NCBI RefSeq assembly: GCF_043951865.1 | Contig: NZ_JBINJF010000027.1 | Coordinates: 1-61,990, forward strand | Direction: 5' to 3' | From: JAMQKA01 sp043951865 | GTDB taxonomy: Bacteria > Bacteroidota > Rhodothermia > Balneolales > Balneolaceae | DNA: 61,990 nucleotides | In this document: piece after piece, positions 50,598-60,063 of the stretch | Numbering within the stretch: position 1 is the stretch's first letter | How the letters are laid out: each line of letters starts with the position of its first letter | Program-made: the position numbers and the translations under genes | Notes under the pieces: generated by a model | The model's database searches: none | Seen by the model: only the letters and a program-made list of their open reading frames with translations | What the model was told of the DNA's origin: nothing

Positions 50598-52862
50598 TTA
50601 AAAACGGTGCGTATAGCTCACCTTTATGGCCCCCGCGCGCTGGAGCGTTTGGAACTGCTGCCGTAAAAAGCGATCCATCGGGTCGCCGATCCAGCTGTGA
50701 TTGTATACCAGGTACATGTCGGAACCCGGCGTTATGATCCAGCGCAGGCGATTGTTCATCGCCAGCCGGTCGCTCAGGTTGTCATACTGGATATTACTGG
50801 TAATAAAAAGAGAGGTCGTCAAATCGATATTGGCCTCAAACCGGAACAGGTCCGTTGAAAAGTTCCCCTGGGCAAGATCCACATCGGTATGAATGTACTC
50901 CGGCGCCAGCTCAATTCCCGGATATGGGCGTACCGTTATCTCCCCCCCGTATTCGGTTTGAGTGCCGGACCAGAAGCCCCCGCTTGAAAAGTTCAACTCG
51001 GCAGAAACCCTGCGGTATGAAGCCGTTTCCAGGGCCGCTTCTGCACTCCAGGTCACGTATTCGTCCACCGGAATAACAATGGATCCATCCCGCTTTATAT
51101 CAAACGGTTCTACCAGGCGCTCAAAATTGCGGGCCACATCAAACTCCAGCACATCGCCGGTCATAAATGTGATATCAAACAGCGTAAGCCGGTGTTCCTG
51201 GGTGAGCAGCTCAAAATCGAGATCAGTCAGATGCTCAAACCGGAATTCCCAGTCGATCTGCTGGACCAGGTCGCTCTCGGTAAACTGCGGTGAATATTCG
51301 ACCGAGGGTTGCAGCCGCCGAAAGGCGTTGCGCGGGGTAAAGCCTACCGCGGGTTCAAATGCGCGGCCAAATTCGCGGTAGGATACATGGCCCGCCCAGG
51401 GTTGATTCGGGTAGTTCAGCCGAAATCCCCTGGAGGAGCGATCCCAAATATTGGTGCCGTCATCTGCGAGATAGGGAGAGTTGTGAAACACAAAAAAGGC
51501 CTGAAACTGAAGGTTGTCACTTCCCCTGAAGTTCGAGGTCCCCAGTTCCATATCCACGCCCAGGGTGTGCCGGTCTCGCAGCGCCGGGGTCAGCGATTCA
51601 CTCTCCTGGGTTGACCGGCGGGTGTAAATCATTCCGACGGTGCTTTCTGAACCGACATTTCGCTTTATGCGTGCCACCGAAAAATTTTCCGGTTTTACCG
51701 AACCCTTCTGCCCGGTTCGCACATGCAGCAGCGCCATGTTGTAATTTCCTGCATTGCCCAGAACCCGGGCCCCGTAGGTAATCGGGATCGGCGCTCCGTC
51801 CTGCAGGCCAATTCGCCGGCTGAAATAGGGATTAACCCTGCTGCTCGGGGCAAATTCGTAGATATTGGCCCCCTCCAGGAAAAAGTCACGCTGTTCGGGG
51901 AACTGCAGTGGAAAGCGGGTCAAGTTCACCTGCCGCTGGTCTACTTCCGCTTCCGCAAAATCGGTATTAAATGTCACTGATGCTTTCAGACTGGGAGTAA
52001 TACTGTAATTAACGTCGAAGCCGCCATCCACGTTGGTATCGGTATCGGTTCCACTGCCGCCGGGCAACCGTTCTTCGCTGGTATTTACAATTCCAAACGG
52101 TACGACCTCCAGGCCCAAACCCTGGGAAGCCCCTTTCAATCCGGTTAGGACCCCGGCGTTCTGCGGCCGGTCGATCCCCTGGTTTCTGCGATGGCCGGTC
52201 CAGAGTGCCGTTTCATTTTTACGGCGTATCACCCGCATGAAGTTAGCCCCCCAGCGGTCGCTGTCGGCATCAAAATTAAAGGTCCGGAACGGAATTCTGA
52301 TTTCCGCCGACCAGCCAAATTCCCCGATCACGGTCCGGGCATCCCAGATACCGTCCCAGTTCAGGTTGATTTCGTTGCCCTGACCGGTGCTGATCAACCC
52401 GTCGGTGCGCAGGCCGTTCGGATTTATTTCCAGGAAGTAGGCACTCCGCTGGTCGTTAAACGTATCAAAAATCCAGGTAAAACGTTCATCAGAAACGATG
52501 CGCACATCCCGTCTCTTCTGGTACGCTTTGATCCCCGAGGGGTTGCTGTCATATAAAATCACCCCGAGATACAAATATTCCTCGTCGTAGGCGATCCGCA
52601 CTTCGGTACGCTCGGTTGCGGCTGCTCCCTCGTTGGGCTCCTGCTGTCGAAATCCCGAAGCGGGTTCAATCCGGTGCCAAAAATCTTCGTTCACATGGCC
52701 ATCGAACACAAAATCGGCATCCGACTCCAGTTGATGAGCTTCAATTTCCTTTTTTGGCTGGTTGCCCTGCGCGCATAAAACCGAAGGCAGAAACCATAAC
52801 AGCAGTACCGGATACAGATAATTCGTTAGCTGACATTCACCAAGTTTCCTGAATAATCCCAT
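50598..52862 (-). CDS. DUF5916-type outer-membrane protein with CBM9-like N-terminal domain
   Basis: About 754 residues from the ATG at 52862, which has AAGG upstream and is followed by a signal peptide ending VLCAQG; the frame extends to 53021. The CBM9-like beta domain (about 35-215) has DGHVNEDFWHRIEPASGF and VRIAYDEEYLYLGVILYDSN. From about 220 to the end a DUF5916 barrel region shows QFPEQRDFFLEGANIYEF, typical of the family, and many strands ending VSYTHRF. Members are surface proteins of Bacteroidota; the ligand is unknown and direct carbohydrate binding is not proven. Confidence 0.85.
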   Translation of the reverse strand: MGLFRKLGECQLTNYLYPVLLLWFLPSVLCAQGNQPKKEIEAHQLESDADFVFDGHVNEDFWHRIEPASGFRQQEPNEGAAATERTEVRIAYDEEYLYLGVILYDSNPSGIKAYQKRRDVRIVSDERFTWIFDTFNDQRSAYFLEINPNGLRTDGLISTGQGNEINLNWDGIWDARTVIGEFGWSAEIRIPFRTFNFDADSDRWGANFMRVIRRKNETALWTGHRRNQGIDRPQNAGVLTGLKGASQGLGLEVVPFGIVNTSEERLPGGSGTDTDTNVDGGFDVNYSITPSLKASVTFNTDFAEAEVDQRQVNLTRFPLQFPEQRDFFLEGANIYEFAPSSRVNPYFSRRIGLQDGAPIPITYGARVLGNAGNYNMALLHVRTGQKGSVKPENFSVARIKRNVGSESTVGMIYTRRSTQESESLTPALRDRHTLGVDMELGTSNFRGSDNLQFQAFFVFHNSPYLADDGTNIWDRSSRGFRLNYPNQPWAGHVSYREFGRAFEPAVGFTPRNAFRRLQPSVEYSPQFTESDLVQQIDWEFRFEHLTDLDFELLTQEHRLTLFDITFMTGDVLEFDVARNFERLVEPFDIKRDGSIVIPVDEYVTWSAEAALETASYRRVSAELNFSSGGFWSGTQTEYGGEITVRPYPGIELAPEYIHTDVDLAQGNFSTDLFRFEANIDLTTSLFITSNIQYDNLSDRLAMNNRLRWIITPGSDMYLVYNHSWIGDPMDRFLRQQFQTLQRAGAIKVSYTHRF

Positions 52863-53220
52863 AAATTCCTTGATTTTAAATGGCCGTAAGCCGCCTGTTT
52901 TTTTGAGGTTAATGTTAAAGTTAAATTCTCCTTTGAGACATACCCGCTTTTTTCGCATTGCGTATTGCAAGTATGGGAGAATTTCCCTGTTGGAAATAAA
53001 TATTTCGACGGAATATAACAATATGAATCACAAGTTCAGGGGCTATCCGGCGGATCGGTTGATACTCTGTACACCCTCATACCTCATGGAGAATTACATG
53101 GTTGCAAAAGAGCTCAACCCTTCGTCGGCCGGCGACTTGGTGAACAGTTTAAATATCTTACAACGAACTGCTTGCCAACAGGTTACGAGAGTACAACCTG
53201 GATAATTGCAGAAATACGGG
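52863..53220. other. Gene-free interval
   Basis: Only the upstream region of the DUF5916 gene and the 3' side of the kinase gene. No clear RNA, repeat or conserved frame was seen. Confidence 0.4.
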
Positions 53221-54525
53221 TTACTGACTTTCATCATTGGTGGGGAAATCCACCCGGATCGTGTGAAGATGATCCTCGTCAGTATAGGTGTAAGAGATAT
53301 CGAGGTTGGACTGGTTGGCGATCCTCTTGACAATGGAGAGGCCCAGTCCGATGGAACTGGTGCTTTGATCCGCCTTTTTAAACCGTTTGAAGAGGTCACT
53401 GGGATCGACCTTCAGCGGCTTGCCGGTATTGGAAATAAGCAGACGCTCGTTATTGAGGCTGATATCGATGCCGCCCCCGGTCACATTGTGTTTTATCGCA
53501 TTTTGAAACAGGTTGGTCCAGAGTATATCCGCCAATACCGGGTGCATCCGCACTTCCACCTCTTCATTCAGCTCGGATGTGACGCTGACCCCGTTTAAGG
53601 TGATCAACTCATCAAACGTATCCAGGCTGTCTTTGACCAGCTTTGTAAAGTTTACCTTTTGGGAATTGCTGAATTCATGATTTTCTATCTTGGTAAGTAA
53701 TCCCAGCGACTCACTCAGCTTGGAAAGTTTTCGGATGGCCGACTGTGCCGATTCCACGTACTTAAATTGCTCCGAATTGAGATCGGTCTCGGTCAGCAGC
53801 TCCAGTTTCCCCTGTGCAATAGAAAGCGGCGTCTGCAGCTCATGTGAGGCATTTTCAGCAAATTCCTTCAGGTTTTGGTAGTCTGAAATTGCCTTGGTGG
53901 TCATGGCGTTAACAAATCGGTTCAGCTCATCAAACTCTTTGATGCTGGTCTCCTCCGCCTCAATCGGTTCGCGCTGGTGAAGCTTGAAATCCCTGATCTT
54001 TTCCAGCGTGTCGCGGAACGGTTTGAACAGCCGCCCTGAAACCAGAAATCCTACGCCCACTGCACCCACGACCTGCAGTCCCAGGATCCATAAAAGCGTT
54101 TTCACTACCGCTTCAATGATATCATCCGATTCTACCAGCCCGCCCCAGGTGGAAATAAAGTAGGATCGTCCGTCAATATTGCGGTAGGCCGAAACTTTAA
54201 CATTATGCTCCATCCGCTTCAGGTGCGGGTGCCATGCCATGGTGTCGGAGGCGATAACCCGTTCTTCCACCCGGTCCTCCAGCTCCTTGATCACCAGGTT
54301 GCGGTCTTGAAACTTTTCGACCACCTGGGTGCTGTCGAATCCAAAATCCTGGCCGCGCCCCTCTTCAATCAGGTAACTGACCCGGTTGATGCGGTCCATA
54401 TACCGCCAGCGAAGCTCGGTGTCGATCTCATCCTTAATAAGGTAGTATGAGATAATTCCCCCGGCCGAAAGCACAATTATTGTGACCAGGAGGTATATCA
54501 AAATAAATTTGTTTACCAGCTTCAT
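53221..54525 (-). CDS. Sensor histidine kinase
   Basis: A 434-residue membrane kinase. The first membrane segment is at about 6-29, a periplasmic sensor region follows, and the second segment is at about 140-163. A HAMP-like linker leads to the phosphoacceptor ENASHELQTPLSIAQGKLEL. The ATP-binding domain has the N-box LFQNAIKHNVTGGG and G-box SSIGLGLSIVKRIA. It overlaps the response regulator by one base. The periplasmic sensor has no recognisable fold, so the stimulus is unknown. Confidence 0.92.
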   Translation of the reverse strand: MKLVNKFILIYLLVTIIVLSAGGIISYYLIKDEIDTELRWRYMDRINRVSYLIEEGRGQDFGFDSTQVVEKFQDRNLVIKELEDRVEERVIASDTMAWHPHLKRMEHNVKVSAYRNIDGRSYFISTWGGLVESDDIIEAVVKTLLWILGLQVVGAVGVGFLVSGRLFKPFRDTLEKIRDFKLHQREPIEAEETSIKEFDELNRFVNAMTTKAISDYQNLKEFAENASHELQTPLSIAQGKLELLTETDLNSEQFKYVESAQSAIRKLSKLSESLGLLTKIENHEFSNSQKVNFTKLVKDSLDTFDELITLNGVSVTSELNEEVEVRMHPVLADILWTNLFQNAIKHNVTGGGIDISLNNERLLISNTGKPLKVDPSDLFKRFKKADQSTSSIGLGLSIVKRIANQSNLDISYTYTDEDHLHTIRVDFPTNDESQ

Positions 54526-55205
54526 CAGGGTGCGATCTTAAATTTATATCCAATTCCGTAAATAGATTCGATGTAGTCGCCCGCACCGGCATTCACCATT
54601 TTTTTGCGCAGGTTCTTAATATGTTGATACACAAAATCCAGGTTGTCAAGATGATCTACATAGTCTCCCCACAGGTGTTCGGCGATGGTCTGCTTTGAAA
54701 GCACCCGGTTTTTATTGGCTGAAAAATAAACGAGCAGGTCATATTCTTTTGGCGTCAGATCTACCGGCTCGCCATCCACGGTCACTTCCATGGTGTCGGT
54801 ATTGATCTTAATTTCGTTGACCCGGATGATCTCGTCGCCGCCCAGGTTTTTACGACGGTTCACCGCCTTGATGCGTGCATGCAGTTCAGACAGGTGAAAG
54901 GGTTTCGTCAGGTAGTCGTCGGCCCCGAGCTCGAGTCCCTTGACTTTGTCATCAAGTGAATTCTTTGCAGAAATGATAATGGAGCCGGCCTCTTTATTGA
55001 CTGACTTAAGTTCCTGCAGCAGTTGCAGCCCGTTGCCTTCGGGCAGCATAATATCGATCAGCACGATATCGTAGCTGTGGGACATAATCTTATCGAATCC
55101 CTGCTCGTAGTCTGTTGCTGCCTCACATATATACCCTTCTCTCTCAAGATAGGTCAGGATGTTGTCCAGCAGATCTTTATTATCTTCAACTATCAATAAT
55201 TTCAT
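54525..55205 (-). CDS. OmpR/PhoB-type response regulator
   Basis: A 226-residue protein. The receiver domain (1-115) has acidic pocket VEDNKD, phosphoacceptor Asp in VLIDIMLPEGNGLQLL, and the Lys in YLTKPFHLSELHARI. The C-terminal winged helix (about 130-225) has VDLTPKEYDLLVYFSANKNR and YIESIYGIGYKFKI. It is transcribed first in the pair with its kinase. Targets unknown. Confidence 0.94.
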   Translation of the reverse strand: MKLLIVEDNKDLLDNILTYLEREGYICEAATDYEQGFDKIMSHSYDIVLIDIMLPEGNGLQLLQELKSVNKEAGSIIISAKNSLDDKVKGLELGADDYLTKPFHLSELHARIKAVNRRKNLGGDEIIRVNEIKINTDTMEVTVDGEPVDLTPKEYDLLVYFSANKNRVLSKQTIAEHLWGDYVDHLDNLDFVYQHIKNLRKKMVNAGAGDYIESIYGIGYKFKIAP

Positions 55206-55846
55206 GCAACGAATTATAAGGAACTATTTTGAAGCAAAATTGAAGCTTTCCTGTTTTAAAATTGATCTTTTGGGTTAAATTTCAAGCACAACCCCCCGGA
55301 CTTTTTTGATATTCCAACAAATACCGGCTATTCATCGTGTTTTGGATATTTCTTTTTGAGAAAGCCCAACATAACATTTCATCAACCGTCTCAACAATGA
55401 AATTCACTATATTTTGAGAATACAGATTTACAGCGGTTCCACCTGCTTCACGAATGGAGAGAAAACCTGAACTACCCGATGGAAGACCTCAAAACATTCG
55501 TTGGTACTCATATGAGCCTCAGTCGCAAGAAGGTCAAACTGTTGCCAGATAAACAACCATCCATTCGCAGAGGATTTAACAGGTGTACAACCCTGATAAT
55601 TATCTCTTATCAAGTATGTTTCCACGGTATACATGATCAGTAAAATCACGAAATTACATTGTAGAAGTAATTCTTTATATCTTATATTTGCAGTCTCGAA
55701 ATTTTACTGCTCATTTAAATAGTGTTGGCAGAACTTGGTTTTCGAATCGTTCCCGATGAGGCTCGTCAGGGTCATAGGAAGTACGGTATGGAAGCTAAAG
55801 CGTATACTCAACCGAAGTCTCTGCCCGACAAATGCGTGATTCACGT
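55206..55846. other. Gene-free interval before the tRNA genes
   Basis: AT-rich sequence without a convincing frame. A 73-codon minus-strand frame at 55428-55649 has no supporting start signal. The promoter of the tRNA pair should be near its right end, but no strong consensus is visible. Confidence 0.4.
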
Positions 55847-55933
55847 GCCCGAGTGGCGGAATTGGTAGACGCGAGGGACTTAAAATCCCTTGGGGGCTAA
55901 ACCTCCGTGCCGGTTCGAGTCCGGCCTCGGGTA
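55847..55933 (+). tRNA. tRNA-Leu(TAA)
   Basis: An 87-base class II tRNA with GCCCGAG/CTCGGGT acceptor, GGTAGACGC D-arm, anticodon loop CTTAAAA (anticodon TAA), a long variable arm TGGGGGCTAAACCTCC, and GGTTCGAGTCC T-arm. CCA is not encoded. Confidence 0.93.
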
Positions 55934-55977
55934 CTTTTGTTTTGAGCTAAAAACCGTTAATTTAGAAGCCTTTTTCA

Positions 55978-56050
55978 GGGCCCGTAGCTCAGTGGTTAGA
56001 GCAGTCGACTCATAATCGATTGGTCGCAGGTTCAAATCCTGCCGGGCCCA
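55978..56050 (+). tRNA. tRNA-Met(CAT), probable integration site
   Basis: A 73-base cloverleaf: GGGCCCG/CGGGCCC acceptor, anticodon loop CTCATAA (CAT), T-arm GGTTCAAATCC. It resembles elongator Met; tRNA-Ile2 with the same anticodon cannot be excluded. The integrase gene begins 290 bases downstream in the same direction, which suggests its 3' half is the attB site of the element. Confidence 0.9.
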
Positions 56051-56189
56051 CTTTTCTTTTCCCTCCTTTCAACCCCTCTAAAATTGCCCTTATCCCCATT
56101 TAAACGGCATTTTTAGAGGTGTTTTACCCTGCCATCAAGAAACTTTCTTTGTGACGGCTCTTCCCTTTTATTCCCGGTTTTCGTAAATA

Positions 56190-56302
56190 GTGGGTACACC
56201 AGTGGGTACAAAAGTTGGGCAGTTACCACAATTCATCTTGATGTACAGTTCAATTTGATTTGTTCTCTGCACTTCTTTTCAGTGGGTACAAACTGTACCC
56301 AC
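56190..56302. repeat. Four GTGGGTAC(A) sites beside the integrase gene
   Basis: Direct copies at 56190-56198, 56202-56210 and 56282-56290, and an inverted copy GTACCCAC at 56295-56302; the last two form a perfect hairpin with a four- to five-base loop. Between tRNA-Met and integrase, they are likely arm-type binding sites of the recombinase. CCTCTAAAA and TTTTAGAGG flank an inverted repeat around 56074-56120. Confidence 0.6.
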
Positions 56303-56341
56303 CAGGATGCTCGCACCAACCATAACTAATTTCAAAATTTT

Positions 56342-57517
56342 ATGGCAAGTCTTAAGAAAAGAGGTGACGTATATTACATTCGCTTTTTCAAAACTGAGAA
56401 TGGCAAGAGAAAACGGAAAGCCTTTAGCCTGGGTACTACCCTCAAAAGAGAGGCACAGCGGTTACAGATTGAATATGAAGACAAATACCATCGCGGTGAG
56501 ATCGATCCGTTTAACGGGTGGACGCCTCAGAAGGAAGCCGAGAAGAAGCGACAGAGTTTACGCGGTAGATACATCCCGCTGCATAAAGCGGCCAATCAAT
56601 TTATTGAGCAGCGAAGTCAGGCTAACGCCAAGACGAAGGACAACTACCGGCGACACATGAACATGCTGATGGATTACCTGGGCAAAACGATGCCGGTCAC
56701 GGAGATCACCGAGCAGGATATCCGTGAATTCTGCTTTAGGAAAGATATCGCTGTAGCAACCCAGGCCAGTTACCTGCGCCACTACAAAGTTTTCTTCCGA
56801 TGGATGCACAAAAAGGGAATCCTGAAGGAAAACATCACCAAAGATATAAAACCGCCCAAGATCCCGGAGAAAATCGCTCAGAAAACCCTGACACGTGAAG
56901 AGCTGGACGAAGTGTTTAAAGCCTTCGACAAGTTTTACGAGGAGCAAAAGAAAAAGGGATTTGTGACCAAACCTCACCAAATGCGCCTGTGGTTCAAGCC
57001 GATGATCAACACCATGTATTACTGTGGACTCCGGGCAAGCGAGGCGACAAACCTGACCTGGAATGATGTGGACCTGAAAGGGAATCCCAAGGATCCGGAC
57101 GACCTGGGACATATACGCATCACCAATTCGAACGGTAACATCACCAAGTCGGGGAAAGAACGAGTGGTCCCCATTCGCGAGCCCCTTAAACCGTGGCTGG
57201 AGCAGTGGCATAAAGATCAAGGCGAATCCAGTGATGGCTATGTATTTCCCAGCTCAACGGGATTAAACCGTTTCCATGGAATGACACCGGGAGCACTCTC
57301 CAGATCCTTCAAGAAGTTTGTCAAGCTGGCTAAGAAAGTCCCCAACTCTGTAACCCTGCACGGTCTCCGGCATTCTTGCGCTACGGACCTGCTTCGCAAG
57401 GGTGTGCCGATCCATATTGTTCAAAAGATTATGGGACACTCTTCGGTTCAGGTTACTCAGATTTATGAGCACCTGGATCAAAATGATATTAAGAACGCCA
57501 TCAAGGGAATCGATTAG
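56342..57517 (+). CDS. int: Tyrosine-type site-specific recombinase (integrase)
   Basis: A 391-residue phage-type integrase. The N-terminal arm-binding region has SLKKRGDVYYIRFF and a core-binding SAM-like domain lies at about 85-170. The catalytic domain (about 190-385) has the first Arg in YYCGLRASEATNLTW, LHGLRHSCATDLL with His-x2-Arg, GHSSVQVTQIYEHL with His and the nucleophile Tyr. All five catalytic positions are present, so it is probably active. Its position after tRNA-Met marks the left end of an integrated element. Confidence 0.93.
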   Translation: MASLKKRGDVYYIRFFKTENGKRKRKAFSLGTTLKREAQRLQIEYEDKYHRGEIDPFNGWTPQKEAEKKRQSLRGRYIPLHKAANQFIEQRSQANAKTKDNYRRHMNMLMDYLGKTMPVTEITEQDIREFCFRKDIAVATQASYLRHYKVFFRWMHKKGILKENITKDIKPPKIPEKIAQKTLTREELDEVFKAFDKFYEEQKKKGFVTKPHQMRLWFKPMINTMYYCGLRASEATNLTWNDVDLKGNPKDPDDLGHIRITNSNGNITKSGKERVVPIREPLKPWLEQWHKDQGESSDGYVFPSSTGLNRFHGMTPGALSRSFKKFVKLAKKVPNSVTLHGLRHSCATDLLRKGVPIHIVQKIMGHSSVQVTQIYEHLDQNDIKNAIKGID

Positions 57518-57555
57518 GATGATACTATGCTACATCAGCGTCATAGCTCGTTCTC

Positions 57556-57855
57556 CTAAATCTGTAGGTTCTCCGGGTCTTGACGATTATCCCAAAACAG
57601 CAACAGTTCCACTTCTGTGGTCTGTTTTTTCACCTGATAAAACAGGCTTACCTGGCTAAATAGTACACACCGGTGGGTATCACTTTGCTCGGAATATTCA
57701 TATATCATGGGAAACTGGGCAATCAACTGTAAGACTTCGCTAACATGAGCTTCGAACTCTATAAGCTCGGTTTGGGACCAATGCTCATTTAGATACTTCA
57801 AAATATCAACATAGGAGCGTCGGGCGGTAGGTGTCCAAATAATATCGTATGGCAT
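57556..57855 (-). CDS. RelE/ParE family toxin
   Basis: A 99-residue protein. It begins MPYDIIWTPTARRSYVDILK, has the helical pair typical of ParE, and the C-terminal strand TEVELLLFWDNRQDPENL. Members either inhibit gyrase or cleave mRNA. Its ATG shares one base with the stop of the upstream antitoxin (TAATG). It probably stabilises the integrated element. Confidence 0.85.
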   Translation of the reverse strand: MPYDIIWTPTARRSYVDILKYLNEHWSQTELIEFEAHVSEVLQLIAQFPMIYEYSEQSDTHRCVLFSQVSLFYQVKKQTTEVELLLFWDNRQDPENLQI

Positions 57856-58091
57856 TATGGGAGGAATCGCTCTCTCATCTCTTTCATCACTTTACGATGT
57901 GGAATGCCCTTCCCGTCCTCGGCTTCTTTTTTCGCCTTGTCGATGGCCTGCTTAGTTTTCTCTGGAAGCTCATCCCAAAAATCGCCACCACTGGCATTAT
58001 TTTTCATAGATTGAAGCGTTACGAGTAAGGCCTCATTGTCCAATCCTTCTATCCAGTCGATCAACTCCTGTTTGTCAACGATCGAGTTCAT
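57855..58091 (-). CDS. Antitoxin partner of the RelE/ParE toxin
   Basis: A 78-residue acidic protein with IDWIEGLDNEALLVTLQSMK and a charged C-terminal helix (AIDKAKKEAEDGKG, then HRKVMKEMRERF). It is located and sized like the antitoxins next to such toxins and is translationally coupled to it. There is no obvious DNA-binding fold, so identification rests mainly on the operon. Confidence 0.75.
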   Translation of the reverse strand: MNSIVDKQELIDWIEGLDNEALLVTLQSMKNNASGGDFWDELPEKTKQAIDKAKKEAEDGKGIPHRKVMKEMRERFLP

Positions 58092-58534
58092 AAGTGATTT
58101 TACTATTTGAATTTATAATAATATAAAGCAAAAAATCCCCAAAAAATATCCTTTCCTAGAATAGTTGTCTAGCGAACATCTCCTTTCTAATAAACTCAGT
58201 GACAATCGAAAAATTTTCCATATAAACCTTATTAGCCTTAATTAGGCAGCATTTCAATAATAAAGAGAGGAAATGATCTTTGTTTGATATCGAAAAAGAT
58301 CTTTTGACAGGATGATCCATGGAACCAGATAGCGGAATAGCTATTCATCATATTTTTCGTATAAAAAACATCAGTCGGGTCAACTTTTTTGGGAATAAAA
58401 GTTTCTTTCGTCATACCTTTTGTGAGTTTTTAAAAAAGTGTTACAGGCAAAATTTCATCAAGAGCCAATTCAATTAATTTCCATTAAGTCCCAATTATTC
58501 CCACAAAATAATCAATCCTCAGTAGTTAAGAAGC
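58092..58534. other. AT-rich gene-free interval in the element
   Basis: No frame of merit. It probably contains promoters of the toxin-antitoxin pair and of the hypothetical gene at 58535. Confidence 0.35.
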
Positions 58535-59293
58535 ATGACCAAGAAAGTAACAGATCTATTGACCATTCTGTGCAGCTCTTTCTATATAAGTAAACATCCG
58601 GATCAACAGCTTTCAATATCAAAGGCATCGATTGATCTGCATAAAATCACTCAAAGTTATCAGGATGAAAAAGATAAAGCATTACAATCGTTTGACAATT
58701 TTGATATCGATGATATAGAAGACCCGAAGTTCATACGTCGAAAAGATCTATTAAAAACTAAACAGTCGGAGTATAAAAGAGTATTCTTATTTAAAATCCC
58801 TTTTCCTTCACTTAATAAAAATCCAGCTCCGGGTGAAGGTCGATTCCAAATTAATGAACAGTTAACCGGTAATATTACTCATCCTATTATACAAAAATGG
58901 TATGAGAAATATACCGTTCTTGGCGGGGAACACTGCTTTCAATTTTGCCAAAATAAGATGATCGAGAGTAGTGAGAAACTAAAAAAGATCGGTTTATACC
59001 AAATAAAGATAAATGCAATGGAAAAGGTCATTGATGAGGTATCGTTGGAGGGATACTATAACTTTTATCGAAAATATGACAGCGTGCCCGAAGCTTGTCG
59101 ATACGTTATGGGACAAGATGGAAAAGATTTCAACCGGGAGGAACTCAAAAAGCAGATTGCCAAATATTTTCGAATATGTGAAAATGGAGTACCGATTTCC
59201 GATTGGTCTATTATTAACGCCCGCATAAATTCCTGGTGGTACCATGAGGAGAATAAATATAATAGAGGGAAAAAGGCTGTGAAGCCTATTTAA
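58535..59293 (+). CDS. Hypothetical protein of the integrated element
   Basis: A 252-residue, Lys- and Ile-rich protein without a recognised domain, signal peptide or membrane segment. It has a compact helix-rich look: SISKASIDLHKITQSYQDEK near the N-terminus, CRYVMGQDGKDFNREELKKQ and NARINSWWYHEENKYNRGKK near the C-terminus. The composition is more AT-driven than the chromosomal genes, which fits acquired DNA. It could be an accessory or defence gene, but nothing supports a specific function. Confidence 0.65.
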   Translation: MTKKVTDLLTILCSSFYISKHPDQQLSISKASIDLHKITQSYQDEKDKALQSFDNFDIDDIEDPKFIRRKDLLKTKQSEYKRVFLFKIPFPSLNKNPAPGEGRFQINEQLTGNITHPIIQKWYEKYTVLGGEHCFQFCQNKMIESSEKLKKIGLYQIKINAMEKVIDEVSLEGYYNFYRKYDSVPEACRYVMGQDGKDFNREELKKQIAKYFRICENGVPISDWSIINARINSWWYHEENKYNRGKKAVKPI

Positions 59294-59458
59294 TTCTTAG
59301 GAGCTAATTCTACCAATAGCTTTTAATCGGTCTTTCTTTTTTTTGAACGACCAATCTCGATTGAAATCGGGACCAGCAAAGCTGGGAACCCAAAAAGTCG
59401 TCTCCCGGCGGCGGTCGGGATCTGGTCGATCAGCTTACCCATCACTCCACCAGCTTAG

Positions 59459-59655
59459 GGCGGAGGATTATTTGTAGGTTTAGATATTTCCGGCCTTGGA
59501 ATTGTTGGCGGGAAAACGGCTGAGGACGATGCGCGAAAAGAATAATTTTACTCCGGCTCGATTGTTGAAGAAGTAACTGATCGTGAAGGACCATTGAAAT
59601 TATCCCACGCAACGGCCGTAGCTGCCGCCAAGAATTCATCTGCCAGTGAGTTTTG
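59459..59655 (+). pseudogene. Possible gene fragment with in-frame stop
   Basis: One frame reads GGLFVGLDISGLGIVGGKTA, then a TAA at 59543-59545, then FYSGSIVEEVTDREGPLKLS and HATAVAAAKNSSASEFW. The mixed hydrophobic pattern on both sides of one stop looks like decayed coding sequence. No start and no recognisable domain remain. The rest of 59294-59799 holds iterons but no gene. Confidence 0.3.
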
Positions 59656-59660
59656 GATTA

Positions 59661-59720
59661 CTTTCCCATTCTTTCACATTCCGTCCCGATCTGTCCCAAA
59701 CTTTCCTAATCCTTCCCAAA
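59661..59720 (+). repeat. Six tandem 10-bp direct repeats (iteron-like)
   Basis: CTTTCCCATT, CTTTCACATT, CCGTCCCGAT, CTGTCCCAAA, CTTTCCTAAT and CCTTCCCAAA follow without gaps, consensus CYKTCCCAWW. The spacing is one turn of the helix, so a protein could bind all copies on one face. They lie 80 bases before the excisionase-like gene and 343 before the replication gene, as expected for a replication origin or a regulatory array. Confidence 0.65.
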
Positions 59721-59799
59721 CCATCTGGATGATTGATTTAGTATTCCTTGCCGTAGTAGCTTAGCGCGAATCAAAATTAACCAGTGAAAGGAATTACTT

Positions 59800-60057
59800 A
59801 TGAAGGAAGAAATCTTAGAACGAATTGAAAATAAGCTGGATATCCTCCTCAATACCAACCGTCACCGTATAAACGAAAAGCGGTACATCACCGCCCAGGA
59901 AGTGGAAGACCTTACCGGACTGAACCATCGGACTATTTTGAATAGATCGAATATGGATGAAGAGCATCCCCGGTTCATTCCGTCCATCCAATTTGGCGGC
60001 AGCCGGAGAAAATACTTTGAGCGTAAAGTCATCGAACGTCTCTTCCATTTAAGCTAG
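59800..60057 (+). CDS. Excisionase-like helix-turn-helix protein
   Basis: An 85-residue protein. The N-terminal helix ILERIENKLDILLN is followed by a MerR/AlpA-type winged helix: KRYITAQEVEDLTGLNHRTI and the wing FIPSIQFGGSRRKYFERK. Such proteins serve as excisionases or as repressors of mobile elements. The start has GGAATTAC upstream. It is separated from the replication gene by six bases, so the two are one operon. Confidence 0.78.
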   Translation: MKEEILERIENKLDILLNTNRHRINEKRYITAQEVEDLTGLNHRTILNRSNMDEEHPRFIPSIQFGGSRRKYFERKVIERLFHLS

Positions 60058-60063
60058 ATCGAG

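Noticed and set aside
55428..55649. 73-codon minus-strand frame
   Set aside because: No start signal, no neighbours on that strand and no protein-like pattern.
59661..59720. Iterons as a CRISPR array
   Set aside because: Units are 10 bp and contiguous without spacers; no cas genes present.
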